This document shows, piece after piece, positions 6,415-14,596 of a stretch of 24,547 nt of DNA. The stretch's first letter is position 1, and each line of letters begins with the position of its first letter. The notes beneath the pieces were generated by a model. That model made no database searches. It had not been told where the DNA came from and saw only the letters and a program-made list of their open reading frames with translations. Source of the DNA: JAPLST01 sp964397565 (GTDB lineage Bacteria > Auribacterota > UBA3054 > JAPLST01). Made by a program: the position numbers and the translations under genes. The stretch covers positions 1-24,547 of the forward strand of contig CAYNJC010000052.1 in the NCBI GenBank assembly GCA_964397565.1. Direction: 5' to 3'.

Positions 6415-7758
6415 AGAGAGTTCCTCCTTGATTGAGCGGTTAGCAAAACGTGTGGAACGGTTGAGGCAAGCTTTGATGAGCGCGGCGCGCGGGTATGTGA
6501 CGCAGTGCTCCGCCCGGCAGCGGAGCACGGCGGCGGCAAGCAATGTTGCGGGATAAGATGTGCCGGCAAAGACGGCATGTAAGGTGTCGCCGGCGAGGTT
6601 GGACGCGATGTTATCGGTCTTGCCCTGCGCGGCGGTGCTGGCAAGCAGTCTGAATAAAGACAGATACTCTGGTTCTTTGGGCCCGTGTGTGATACGAAGA
6701 TCGGCGAAGTGCTGGCGGATATGATTCCCCATGTTTTCAACAGTGCTGACGATCCACAAGCGAATTGCGAGTCGCTTGGCGTTGGGCGCCAATCCCAGAA
6801 GGTAGAAGCGTGTTGTATCAGCGGCAACGGGCGGCGCGCCGGTTTCTGGAGCACGAAAGAGCACTTCAAGAGCACGGACATTGCGGTCCGGGTCGTCTTT
6901 AGGTGGGTCGGCAAAGAAGTCGCACAACTGGTGTTCGAGTGGGTGGTCTTTGGCGGCCCAGAAGACCACGGTGGAGTCGGCGATGCGGAGTTTCTGCGTG
7001 GAATCACGGCGCAGCAAGTTGTTGAGTGCGGTGGTGTAAGCAAAGGCGGCTGTCGTGCCAATCGGCGCGTTGTCGCCCTGCTTCTTGCCATAAGAGCGGA
7101 ACGCATTCAAATTGAAAGAGACGATATCCGCGCCGGCGGTGTGTGCACCGACAATGCCTTTAATGAGTTGATGCAAACGTTGAACGCGGTCGAGTTCACC
7201 TGTTACCATGCAGACTGTTTTTGCACCGTCCTGTTGAGCAGCAAGCCATGCCACGGCGTTTATGACGGCTTGACGCTCACAGACGAGCGAGTTGTCTGCG
7301 CGGAGCTTAAAGCTGACATTAGCCCCATCATTTTTGAGTGCTTCCCAAGCTGAAGTAAAGTGTTCAAGCAGGGACAGCTTGTCGGTGCGATTGAGAAAAG
7401 AGACTACGGCCTGCAGTCCTTCATCAGAAACAGAAGTAAGGTCTTCGATGCGTTTTTTGAACAGTGCATGCATTTTTTCGACACGCGCCGGGGGAGCGTT
7501 GAACGCGATGCCCAAGGTGTATTCGGGAGTGTCCCAGAGCAGATTGGCTGCGTCTTTTGAGGTACGTTTGATGGCCTGTGGGACGAGATGTTCTTTGGCG
7601 CGGCGTCTCCGGCTTTCGCCTTCGTACGTGCATTCGATATTGCATGGGGTACCATCGGGGTTGAGCACGATGACATAGGCGATAGCCTTGCGCTCGAAGC
7701 CCAGGCGGGGCAGGTCTGCCTTGCGGTCATAATATTCTTTGAGAGCGTGGAGGATCAT
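6058..7758 (-). CDS. cas8c: Cas8c (Csd1), Cascade large subunit
   Basis: This 566-residue protein begins MILHALKEYYDRKADLPRLG and ends GRFAIGYYHQMNDFFTKK, both typical of Csd1. Cas8c recognises the PAM and positions non-target DNA for Cas3 in the I-C effector. Its ATG overlaps the cas5c TGA by 4 nt (7755-7758), with GAGGTG upstream inside cas5c, so the two are translationally coupled. The C-terminal helical part can also be made separately from an internal start (the cas11c entry). No frameshift or truncation is visible. Confidence 0.97.
   Translation of the reverse strand: MILHALKEYYDRKADLPRLGFERKAIAYVIVLNPDGTPCNIECTYEGESRRRRAKEHLVPQAIKRTSKDAANLLWDTPEYTLGIAFNAPPARVEKMHALFKKRIEDLTSVSDEGLQAVVSFLNRTDKLSLLEHFTSAWEALKNDGANVSFKLRADNSLVCERQAVINAVAWLAAQQDGAKTVCMVTGELDRVQRLHQLIKGIVGAHTAGADIVSFNLNAFRSYGKKQGDNAPIGTTAAFAYTTALNNLLRRDSTQKLRIADSTVVFWAAKDHPLEHQLCDFFADPPKDDPDRNVRALEVLFRAPETGAPPVAADTTRFYLLGLAPNAKRLAIRLWIVSTVENMGNHIRQHFADLRITHGPKEPEYLSLFRLLASTAAQGKTDNIASNLAGDTLHAVFAGTSYPATLLAAAVLRCRAEHCVTYPRAALIKACLNRSTRFANRSIKEELSMSLDRSNTNVGYCLGRLFATLEKIQQESSPGINATIRDRYYGAASGTPATVFGTLMRLKNHHLTKLKHAGRRVFFEKLMAEIITNINDFPAHLALEDQGRFAIGYYHQMNDFFTKKAN
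6423..6429 (-). promoter_or_regulatory. Internal ribosome binding site for cas11c
   Basis: AAGGAGG on the minus strand lies 8 nt upstream of the internal ATG at 6412-6414. It is one of the strongest ribosome sites I see in the whole cas operon, although it falls inside coding sequence (codons for KEEL), which argues for a selected internal start. Confidence 0.8.
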
Positions 7759-8378
7759 GCGCGCACCTCGACATTGGTGAGATCAATGACGCCGTTGGTC
7801 AGGACGGCATTAAAAAACTGCGGGGTTGGATTCTTGGCATCCGTGAAATCCATGTCATAGAGCATCCAGCCGAGATCGCGCGAGACGGGCTCGGGAGTGG
7901 CTGGTTCGCCTTGTGGATCAACGAGGTGGAACTGCGCAGCGAACTCGCGACAGCCGAGGTAGGGCTGGGTAAAACACTGACCCGCTGCAGCGCGGCGGCG
8001 GAACATGTCGGCAAACTTGCCTTCATTGTCCTCCGTCCCGGCTTTGTCAGTCATGACGAAGTGGGCAAAGAGACGGTATTTCACATCGCGAAGAAGCAGC
8101 CCGGCACGTTGTTGTCGCTCATCTTCAATGTAGATGGATGGCGTGCGCGGCGATGCGGTTTTGCCAACTTCATTGCGGCGGATGGAGATCCATTTAATGG
8201 GCGCATGCAGTTCGATGCGCGTGATGCGCCACGTGATTGCCGGTTTCCAAAGAATGGCGTCAAAAATGGCGCGCGCGGCCGAGGGGGTAATGATGTCGTA
8301 ACTGACGCGTTCGACTTTCATTTCAGGGCGCGTGAAGCAGGCGTATGGCCCGCTGACTTCGAGACAGAATCCTTTCAT
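7755..8378 (-). CDS. cas5c: Cas5c (Csd5), crRNA-processing subunit of Cascade
   Basis: This 207-residue protein opens MKGFCLEVSGPYACFTRPEM followed by KVERVSYDIITPSAARAI, the I-C Cas5 N-terminus with a ferredoxin-like (RAMP) fold. Type I-C loci lack Cas6. Cas5c cuts pre-crRNA at the base of the repeat hairpin and stays on the 5' handle. The segment RDVKYRLFAHFVM (from about residue 100) is the likely site of the lysine/histidine catalytic residues, by family analogy only. The ATG at 8378 was preferred over one 15 codons upstream because GAGGA lies about 7 nt before it, it matches the family start, and the upstream version would overlap cas3. It is 14 nt after the cas3 stop and overlaps the cas8c ATG. 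Confidence 0.97.
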   Translation of the reverse strand: MKGFCLEVSGPYACFTRPEMKVERVSYDIITPSAARAIFDAILWKPAITWRITRIELHAPIKWISIRRNEVGKTASPRTPSIYIEDERQQRAGLLLRDVKYRLFAHFVMTDKAGTEDNEGKFADMFRRRAAAGQCFTQPYLGCREFAAQFHLVDPQGEPATPEPVSRDLGWMLYDMDFTDAKNPTPQFFNAVLTNGVIDLTNVEVRA

Positions 8379-8392
8379 TTGTATTCCTCGTG

Positions 8393-10636
8393 TTATTGGC
8401 ATAATTCTTCGGCTGCATAACACTCACGAAAGATGTCGAAACCTGTGGTGTCTGTGTAGATGCTGGAGACTGTTTGAACAAGAATGCTCTCATGGAGTCG
8501 CTCGACAAAACCATTTGACTCCAGGCGCGCGGCAGTGGCGGGATAGACAGACACGGTGAAGCGCTGCAATGCGCGCATGATCTCACGCGATGGCCCGGCA
8601 TGGCGAAGAGATTCAATAAGCGCGGCGTTGGTACCATACCGGACAACAATGGGGATCGTGGCATCCTTAATCAGTCGAAATTCGTTGCCGGCGGTGCGGA
8701 AGGACACGTTGCCATCGGGATTGACATCCTTGACGAGATGCCGGTCAAGCCAGTCGGCGCCCGTGTCATTAACTCGTTGATAATACTGTTCAAAATACCG
8801 TGTGAAAGATTCGGGTGCGTCTAGTTTGAAATCGGGCACTGACAAGAGCGATCGAGACGCATCTTCACCTTTGCGCAGAAGACCACGTGGCGCCGGCTTG
8901 GGCGGGACAAAAACATGCACATTTCCCAAGCAAGACAATTTGCCCTCGCGGTTGCAGCGGCCGGCGGCTTGATTAATCGAGTCAAGACCGGCAAGGGCGC
9001 GGTAGACAACGGGAAAATCAATATCGACACCTGCTTCGACGAGTTGGGTGCTGATGACGCGAACAGGGGCGCCGTCATCAAGTGTATCTTTAATGTTCTT
9101 GATGACTTTTGAGCGGTGTGCGCCACACATCAATGCGGACAGATGGATGGTGCCCTCCGGCATGCATTGCCACAGCTCATAACAATCTTGCCGACGATTG
9201 ACGATACAGAGGATTTGCTGATGCTGCATGAGTTCTGCCGCCAGAGATGGCCAGTCGCGGGCGGCGTGCATGTCAGCGGGCAGATGGATAACTGTGCGGT
9301 TGAGTTGGGCGTATAATTTGGACGGTTCAGGAACAATCTCGCGCGGCGTGCAGCACAAGGATGGGAGCGCCGGTTGTGTGGCGGTTGAAAGGACGATGGT
9401 CACACCATAGTCTGTGACCAAACGATTGATGGCTTCGACACAAGGATGCAGCCACTCCGGCGGGAGTAGCTGAGCTTCATCAAGAATGATGACACTGTTG
9501 ACTATATTATGGAGTTTGCGGCAACGACTTGGTTTGGCGGCATAGAGTGATTCGAAGAACTGTACGTTGGTGGTAACAATAATGGGTGCATCCCAATTCT
9601 CCGCGGCGAGTTGCAGTCGCAGCGATTGGTTGTCTGGCGCGATGTTGGAGTGGTGTTCGACGACATTGTCATTGCCTAAGCATTCGCGCAGCACGTCCGC
9701 AGTTTGTTCGATGATGCTGGTATAGGGAATCACATAAATAACACGCCTTTTTCCGTGACGGAGGGCATGATCGAGCGCAAAAGCGGTACCCGAGAGCGTC
9801 TTGCCGCCGCCGGTGGGAACCGAGAGAGAAAAAAGACCTGGTTCTTCAACTGCCTTCGTGCGACAGTAAGTTAGTATTTCCGTACGCATTTGATTTAGAG
9901 ACGTGGGTTCGGCCCGGGCTATCAGTGATTGAAGAGTTTGGTCGAGTTGCTCTTTCAATTCTGACAATGGCGCAAATGCTGGTCGTTGTTTTGCTCTGTT
10001 CGGGTTCATCCATGCCTCGGTGTCGAGGAAGTCGGCATCTACGAGACAGGAGAACAAGATGCGCACCCAAAGATGATAGGATGCTGCATGTGCTGCGAAA
10101 GCGGGCGGGCGCAATAGAGTCGGCAAATCGCTGAGCTGTGATAATAGTTGCGGCTGAATCGCATCAATAATAACGCGCTCTTTTTCGAGGCGGTACGAGA
10201 GTGCGTCTTGACCGCCGTACCAATCGGGCAGCCCGGCATGGTGGCCTGCCATTATATATGCCAGTGTCTTGCCTATTATCTTCATTGGGCCATGCCAACG
10301 GTTTACCGCGAGGATTGCGCCCGCACCAGAATGGTTGGGATGGCTCGCACCGGAGTAGCCGTCATAATCTGATGCATCGAAGGAATTTTGGCGCAGCAGA
10401 TAAGCTTGAAATTCGGGATGGGCTTTACCCACGTCATGGAGCAGGCCGGCGGCGTGCGCCCAGTCGGCACAGCCAAATGCTTCTGCGAATGCAGCCGCTT
10501 TTCGCGCCACATCGCGCAAGTGGTCTTCCAGCCGGTGCCATTCGCTTTGCGGGCGGTTCTCCGCTGAGTGCGCGTAGAACGCCGCTTGTTCTGCACGTGC
10601 CGCAACACTATGTTGTGCGCTTGTCATGCCCTTCAT
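8393..10636 (-). CDS. cas3: Cas3, HD nuclease and SF2 helicase
   Basis: This 747-residue protein is a complete fused Cas3. The N-terminal HD nuclease has a histidine near 39, LLHDVGKAH with His67-Asp68, His99 and His102, and the GHHAG pair (132-133). The helicase has Walker A PTGGGKT (274-280), DEAQ (386-389), STAT (417-420), the motif V region STQLVEAGVDIDFP (529-541) and motif VI QAAGRCNRE (556-564). Cascade recruits Cas3 to the displaced strand, which it then nicks and degrades processively. It is the first gene of the operon, about 25 nt after the predicted transcription start. The start is uncertain: ATG at 10636 or 10627; neither has a well-spaced Shine-Dalgarno, and the longer one is given. 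All motifs look intact, so interference should be functional. Confidence 0.98.
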   Translation of the reverse strand: MKGMTSAQHSVAARAEQAAFYAHSAENRPQSEWHRLEDHLRDVARKAAAFAEAFGCADWAHAAGLLHDVGKAHPEFQAYLLRQNSFDASDYDGYSGASHPNHSGAGAILAVNRWHGPMKIIGKTLAYIMAGHHAGLPDWYGGQDALSYRLEKERVIIDAIQPQLLSQLSDLPTLLRPPAFAAHAASYHLWVRILFSCLVDADFLDTEAWMNPNRAKQRPAFAPLSELKEQLDQTLQSLIARAEPTSLNQMRTEILTYCRTKAVEEPGLFSLSVPTGGGKTLSGTAFALDHALRHGKRRVIYVIPYTSIIEQTADVLRECLGNDNVVEHHSNIAPDNQSLRLQLAAENWDAPIIVTTNVQFFESLYAAKPSRCRKLHNIVNSVIILDEAQLLPPEWLHPCVEAINRLVTDYGVTIVLSTATQPALPSLCCTPREIVPEPSKLYAQLNRTVIHLPADMHAARDWPSLAAELMQHQQILCIVNRRQDCYELWQCMPEGTIHLSALMCGAHRSKVIKNIKDTLDDGAPVRVISTQLVEAGVDIDFPVVYRALAGLDSINQAAGRCNREGKLSCLGNVHVFVPPKPAPRGLLRKGEDASRSLLSVPDFKLDAPESFTRYFEQYYQRVNDTGADWLDRHLVKDVNPDGNVSFRTAGNEFRLIKDATIPIVVRYGTNAALIESLRHAGPSREIMRALQRFTVSVYPATAARLESNGFVERLHESILVQTVSSIYTDTTGFDIFRECYAAEELCQ

Positions 10637-10667
10637 TATTTATTGCGGAGACCAATGGTCGCACACC

Positions 10668-10676
10668 ATTATAGCA
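10668..10676 (-). promoter_or_regulatory. Extended -10 promoter of the cas operon
   Basis: On the minus strand TGCTATAAT is a consensus -10 (TATAAT, 10668-10673) with the TGn extension. A start near 10661 would give a leader of about 25 nt before cas3. No good -35 lies at 16-18 nt; a CTGACA lies 21 nt away and another 11 nt away. Extended -10 promoters can work without a -35. Confidence 0.65.
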
Positions 10677-10680
10677 CAAC

Positions 10681-10719
10681 TTGGTGTCAGAATGTGTCAG
10701 GAACTTTTTCGGACACCAA
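10681..10719. repeat. GTGTCAG direct repeats inside a TTGGTGTC inverted repeat
   Basis: GTGTCAG occurs at 10684-10690 and again at 10694-10700, exactly 10 bp apart. The 8-bp arms TTGGTGTC (10681-10688) and GACACCAA (10712-10719) form a perfect inverted repeat around them. The block lies just upstream of the cas -10 box. It could be an operator. It also resembles the GTGTCAGGAAC-type palindromes found near REP-associated transposases, so it may be a mobile-repeat remnant. Confidence 0.5.
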
Positions 10720-10816
10720 CGGGCAATGAACAAGGGGCATCGGGTGATGACCAAAATAAAGCCAGCAGCATTCGCCGCACGGAGGCGGCTCCCACACTCT
10801 TTCTGCACGGAAAACC

Positions 10817-10837
10817 GATTACTGATTACCGATTACC
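10817..10837. repeat. Heptad tandem repeat GATTACY x3
   Basis: Three contiguous 7-nt units, GATTACT, GATTACC and GATTACC, lie in the 258-bp gap between the downstream end of the membrane-protein pair and cas3. The rest of the gap (10720-10816 and 10838-10894) shows no gene. Confidence 0.8.
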
Positions 10838-10894
10838 AGTTCTACCTTCGTAGCGAAAGCTTTGGCGGGCTTGACGCCGGCGGCCAGCGCGCAA

Positions 10895-11902
10895 TCACTC
10901 GGCGTTGCGGTGCGCGCGTTCGAGGTGGAAGCCCAGCCAGATCAGGCTGCCGCCGATCAACAACAAATGCAGGAACCACGCCGGGCCAGTATTGGCCACG
11001 ATAAACTGGCAGTAGAACGTGTAGACATTGATCATCAGAAACGTGAGCCCGTAGCCGCGCAGAAAGCGCACGCCCAGTTTGGCGCCGGCGTAGAGCGATG
11101 CGCCTGCCACGGCGGCCCAGAGCAACGAGAAGAACAGGCGCTCGCCGGTCGTGTCGGACCAGCGGATGTCCATGCTCTCGTAATAGCCAAACAGGGCTAG
11201 AAACCACAAGGCCAGATTGATGACGAGCAAACCGAAATGGGCATAGACGCGGCTGAACGTGGTCCAGCGCCCGCGAATCACCAGCCCATGCAGCCACGCC
11301 AGCACGAGCGTCGCGGCGCCGATGGCCAGGAAGCGCACCGGATAGGTCATCCCCAGGTAGTACATACCCCAGCCGGAGACATAGCCGGTCTTGGCGCCAA
11401 AATAGAAAAAGAAATTGGCACAGGCGTACCACAGCACCAGCCGGTTTGCCAGAAGGTAGGCCAGCAGAAACAGGAGCAGGGCATCCAAGCCCGCGAGGCC
11501 CGGCCAATTTTTGCTGCCGGTCGCATAGTGGATTGCCAGAACCACGGTCAAGCCCTGCAGGGCAATTGCGCCGGCCAGTTGCAGCACTTCACCCAGGGCG
11601 GGCAGCGCGCGGCGACGCTTGAGCCAGTCACCCAGCCCTAGCGTTGCGACGCAGGCCACGGTCAGCGCCACTTCCGAAACCAGCCACCAATTCATGTGAT
11701 CTTTGACCAGAATCACCAGGCCGGCCACGGCCGTGAGCACGCCCAGCACGGAGAACGCGCGCACCAGCGCCAGAAAATCCCAGGCCGTCGTGGGATAGCG
11801 TTCTTTCAGTGTGGCCGCCTGTTGCTGGGTCAAGATCTGCCGCGTGACGAGCTCATCCAATTCGGCATGGATGTGCTGATGCATAGTGCGTTGGGGATTC
11901 AT
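10895..11902 (-). CDS. Multi-spanning membrane protein, DUF2157-like, second of a pair
   Basis: This 335-residue protein has a short N-terminal soluble helix (DELVTRQILTQQQAATLKERYP) and then about ten hydrophobic segments with short loops, for example ALVRAFSVLGVLTAVAGLVI and ALDALLLFLLAYLLAN-like stretches. That layout is typical of DUF2157-type inner-membrane proteins of unknown function. The start at 11902 was chosen because its ATG overlaps the TGA of the upstream paralogue (ATGA) and has AAGGAG 8 nt before it. An upstream in-frame start would add 23 residues lying over the neighbour. The size and layout shared with the upstream gene suggest tandem duplication and possibly a heteromeric complex. 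No catalytic motif is visible. Confidence 0.85.
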   Translation of the reverse strand: MNPQRTMHQHIHAELDELVTRQILTQQQAATLKERYPTTAWDFLALVRAFSVLGVLTAVAGLVILVKDHMNWWLVSEVALTVACVATLGLGDWLKRRRALPALGEVLQLAGAIALQGLTVVLAIHYATGSKNWPGLAGLDALLLFLLAYLLANRLVLWYACANFFFYFGAKTGYVSGWGMYYLGMTYPVRFLAIGAATLVLAWLHGLVIRGRWTTFSRVYAHFGLLVINLALWFLALFGYYESMDIRWSDTTGERLFFSLLWAAVAGASLYAGAKLGVRFLRGYGLTFLMINVYTFYCQFIVANTGPAWFLHLLLIGGSLIWLGFHLERAHRNAE

Positions 11903-12891
11903 CGGGCAGCTCCTTGTGTGCGAAGCATGCGGGTGATCGCTTCGGTGCCGCCGCCCATCAACAGCAGCCACACGCCGCCGCCGGCGAGGTAGACGCCCAC
12001 ATCCAGCTTGTCCCAGAACAGTTCATGATAGCGGGTAAAAATATCAATCACAAAAAAGGTGATACCGAAGCCACGGAACAAACTGTTCTGCCAGGCGGCG
12101 CCGAGGACGATCTGCGCCAGGCACGCGCCCGTGAAAATGATGATCCACAGGATGGTGGCCTCTTCATGCCGTGTCCAAATTGAGAGAATCAGCAGCGACA
12201 TGTTCAGGTAGACGAGGCCGAGCGATTCCCAAGCCAGGTAAAACTTGCCGGTGCGCGGGTACAGGTAGCGCTCGTGGAACATGCCGACACCAATCGCCAG
12301 CAGTGCCGCCACGGACATGATATAGGGATCCTGCACGGCGAAGACATAGCTTGAGCGGCCCCACATTTCGTTCCATGCGCCGATCCAATGGAACATGCCC
12401 AAGAGGGTCAGGATGAGCAGATACGTATTGCGGCTGTAATACGCCAGGAAAAAAACAAGGGGCAGACTGATGATGCCGGTCCAGCACAGGATGGCTTGGT
12501 CCTTCAAGCCAGCGGCACTGCAGAGCAAGCCGATTGCGCCAGTCAGCATAACGACCCCGAGGGTCACGATGACCTTGGCCGAGGTGGCATAGCGGTCTTG
12601 CACGTTTCTGGCCAGCAGCAAGCCCCAGTAGGTCAACCCGGCCCCCAGGCCGCCCTGTACTACCGCCGCAACACCCATGGATCCGGTGGTGGCCGTAATC
12701 ATGCCGAGAATGCCAAAGAAGGCCAGTAGCCCGCCCGATATGCCCAGATATTTGACCACGCCAATCCAGCCAAAGTGTTGCGTCTCATAGCGGATGCTCA
12801 AGACGTCCAAGGTCGGCTTCTCGATAATGCCATCCGCAAACCAGAGGACAATATCTTGTTGGAGTCGCTCTTTTGTTTTTCTGCTCGCCAT
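11899..12891 (-). CDS. Multi-spanning membrane protein, DUF2157-like, first of a pair
   Basis: This 330-residue protein begins with a soluble helical segment (RKTKERLQQDIVLWFADGIIEKPTLDVL). About ten membrane spans follow, the first near GISGGLLAFFGILGMITATTG. The last span, GVYLAGGGVWLLLMGGG, is followed by a short basic tail. The ATG at 12891 has AAAGGA 8 nt upstream. The gene starts 33 nt after purH ends and overlaps the next gene by 4 nt, so the pair is one unit and may be read through from purH. It is probably a DUF2157-family relative. The function is not known, and I see no transport or enzyme signature. Confidence 0.85.
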   Translation of the reverse strand: MASRKTKERLQQDIVLWFADGIIEKPTLDVLSIRYETQHFGWIGVVKYLGISGGLLAFFGILGMITATTGSMGVAAVVQGGLGAGLTYWGLLLARNVQDRYATSAKVIVTLGVVMLTGAIGLLCSAAGLKDQAILCWTGIISLPLVFFLAYYSRNTYLLILTLLGMFHWIGAWNEMWGRSSYVFAVQDPYIMSVAALLAIGVGMFHERYLYPRTGKFYLAWESLGLVYLNMSLLILSIWTRHEEATILWIIIFTGACLAQIVLGAAWQNSLFRGFGITFFVIDIFTRYHELFWDKLDVGVYLAGGGVWLLLMGGGTEAITRMLRTQGAAR

Positions 12892-12924
12892 AGTGTTGTC
12901 CTTTTGGCAGACGGATAGAGGTAC

Positions 12925-14496
12925 TTAGTGGCGGAAGTGGCGCATGCCGGTGAAGAGCATGGCGATGCCATGCTCATTGGCGGCGGCGATCACCTCGTCA
13001 TCCTTGACCGAGCCGCCCGGCTGAATGATCGCCGCAACAGCGGCGCGCGCGGCTTCGTCCACGCCGTCGCGAAAGGGGAAGAAGGCATCCGAGGCCAGCA
13101 CGCAGCCGCGCACATCTTTGCGCGCCTTTTGCACCGCCACGTGCACCGAATCAACGCGGCTCATTTGGCCGGCACCCACGCCGACCAGTTCGGTGTCGCG
13201 TGCCAGCACAATCGCGTTGGACTTGACATGCTTGCAGATTTTCCAGGCAAAACGCAGCGCGGCGTGCTGCGCCGCGGTGGGCTGCGCTGCACTGACGCAG
13301 CGGATGGCCGTGTCGGCCACCATCTGTGTGTCGCGCTCCTGCACCAGCAAGCCGCCCACCACACTGCGCAGCGCCAGGTCGCTGCCGGTCTTCGTGCTTG
13401 CGCGCGCCCAGTCGGCCAGGCCATCCACTTTCAGCAGGCGCAGATTCTTCTTGGCTTTCAGCAGCTCGAGCGCGGCCGGTTCGAAGGCGGGCGCGACAAT
13501 CGCTTCGACAAACAATTCGGCAATGGCGCGCGCCGTCGCGGCATCGAGCGGGCGATTGACACTGATAATGCTGCCGAAGGCGGAGAGCGGGTCAGTTGCC
13601 AGCGCGCGCTGATATGCTTCGTGCAGGCTGACGGCCGTGGCCGCGCCGCAGGGATTGGTGTGCTTGATGATAATCACGGCCGGCTCGGCAAATTCCTTGA
13701 CGAGTTCGAGCGCGGCGTCGGCGTCGAGGTAGTTGTTGTAGGACAGTTCCTTGCCGTGCAATTGTTTTGCGATGGTGATGCACGGCTCGGCCGGGCGCGC
13801 GCTTTTGTAAAATGCGGCCTGCTGGTGGGGATTTTCGCCATAGCGCAAGTCCTGCACTTTGCGGAAGCCGAAGCTGCGCGTGGCGGGGAACAGCGGCGCA
13901 TCAGGCAGCGCGTCGGCCAAATACTCGGCGATCAGCGCATCGTAGTAGGACGTGGCGGCGAAGACTTTCTGGGCCAGACGCTTGTTGAAGTCGTGGGAGA
14001 CGGCGCCGTGGTGCGCGTCCATTTCATCGAGCAGCGGCTTGTAATCGTCGGGATCAACGACGACGGTGACGTCGTGAAAATTTTTGGCGGCGGAGCGCAA
14101 CATGGTGGGACCGCCAATATCAATGTTCTCGATGGCCTCCGCGAACGCGACGTGCGGCTGGGTGATGGTGGCCTCGAAGGGATAGAGATTGACGACGACG
14201 AGGTCAATGTAGGCGAGCTGGTGTTCGCGCATGACGGCCTGATGGGCGGGATTGTCGCGCACGGCGAGCAAGCCGGCGTGCACCTTGGGATGCAGGGTTT
14301 TGACGCGCCCGTCGAGCATTTCGGGGAAGCCGGTGAACGTCTCGATGGGGGTGCTGGCGACACCTTCTTGCGCGAGCAGTTTGGCGGTGCCGCCAGTCGA
14401 GATGATTTCCACGCCGCGTTGGGTGAGTTGGACGGCCAGCTCGGCAATGCCGGTTTTGTCGGAGACACTAATCAGGGCGCGGCGGATGGGGTGCAT
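12925..14496 (-). CDS. purH: PurH, AICAR formyltransferase / IMP cyclohydrolase
   Basis: This 523-residue bifunctional enzyme makes IMP in the last two steps of purine synthesis. The N-terminal IMP cyclohydrolase half shows SVSDKTG (10-16), STGGTAKLL (33-41), KTLHPKVHAGLL (66-77) and NIDIGGPTMLRSAAKN (124-139). The C-terminal transformylase half carries the catalytic Lys278-His279 in KHTNPCGAA. Length and motifs are normal. The ATG at 14496 gives the standard N-terminus, although no clear Shine-Dalgarno lies upstream; that side holds heptad repeats instead. Downstream it is followed after 33 nt by the membrane-protein pair. purA, which uses IMP, lies about 6 kb away on the same strand but is not in the same unit. 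Confidence 0.99.
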   Translation of the reverse strand: MHPIRRALISVSDKTGIAELAVQLTQRGVEIISTGGTAKLLAQEGVASTPIETFTGFPEMLDGRVKTLHPKVHAGLLAVRDNPAHQAVMREHQLAYIDLVVVNLYPFEATITQPHVAFAEAIENIDIGGPTMLRSAAKNFHDVTVVVDPDDYKPLLDEMDAHHGAVSHDFNKRLAQKVFAATSYYDALIAEYLADALPDAPLFPATRSFGFRKVQDLRYGENPHQQAAFYKSARPAEPCITIAKQLHGKELSYNNYLDADAALELVKEFAEPAVIIIKHTNPCGAATAVSLHEAYQRALATDPLSAFGSIISVNRPLDAATARAIAELFVEAIVAPAFEPAALELLKAKKNLRLLKVDGLADWARASTKTGSDLALRSVVGGLLVQERDTQMVADTAIRCVSAAQPTAAQHAALRFAWKICKHVKSNAIVLARDTELVGVGAGQMSRVDSVHVAVQKARKDVRGCVLASDAFFPFRDGVDEAARAAVAAIIQPGGSVKDDEVIAAANEHGIAMLFTGMRHFRH

Positions 14497-14510
14497 AAGG
14501 CAAGGGCTCG

Positions 14511-14559
14511 GGGTTCAGGGTTCAACATTTAACATTCAATAATAAATATTCAATATTAA
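14511..14559. repeat. Seven contiguous heptads upstream of purH
   Basis: Seven 7-nt units run without a break: GGGTTCA twice, then ACATTTA and ACATTCA, then an AT-rich ATAATAA unit, then ATATTCA and ATATTAA. The unit changes along the array while the 7-nt period is kept. The array fills most of the 100-bp gap between purH and the GH36-like gene. Confidence 0.8.
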
Positions 14560-14596
14560 AGAGTAACGTTTCAGATTTGAGGGCAGATGCACTATC

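Noticed and set aside
10681..10719. Insertion sequence end
   Set aside because: The inverted repeat is short, no transposase gene or fragment is nearby, and no target-site duplication is visible.
12928..14532. 534-codon plus-strand frame
   Set aside because: It is the exact antisense of purH. High GC at third positions keeps the opposite strand open. The composition is low-complexity Gly/Ala/Arg and has no motifs.
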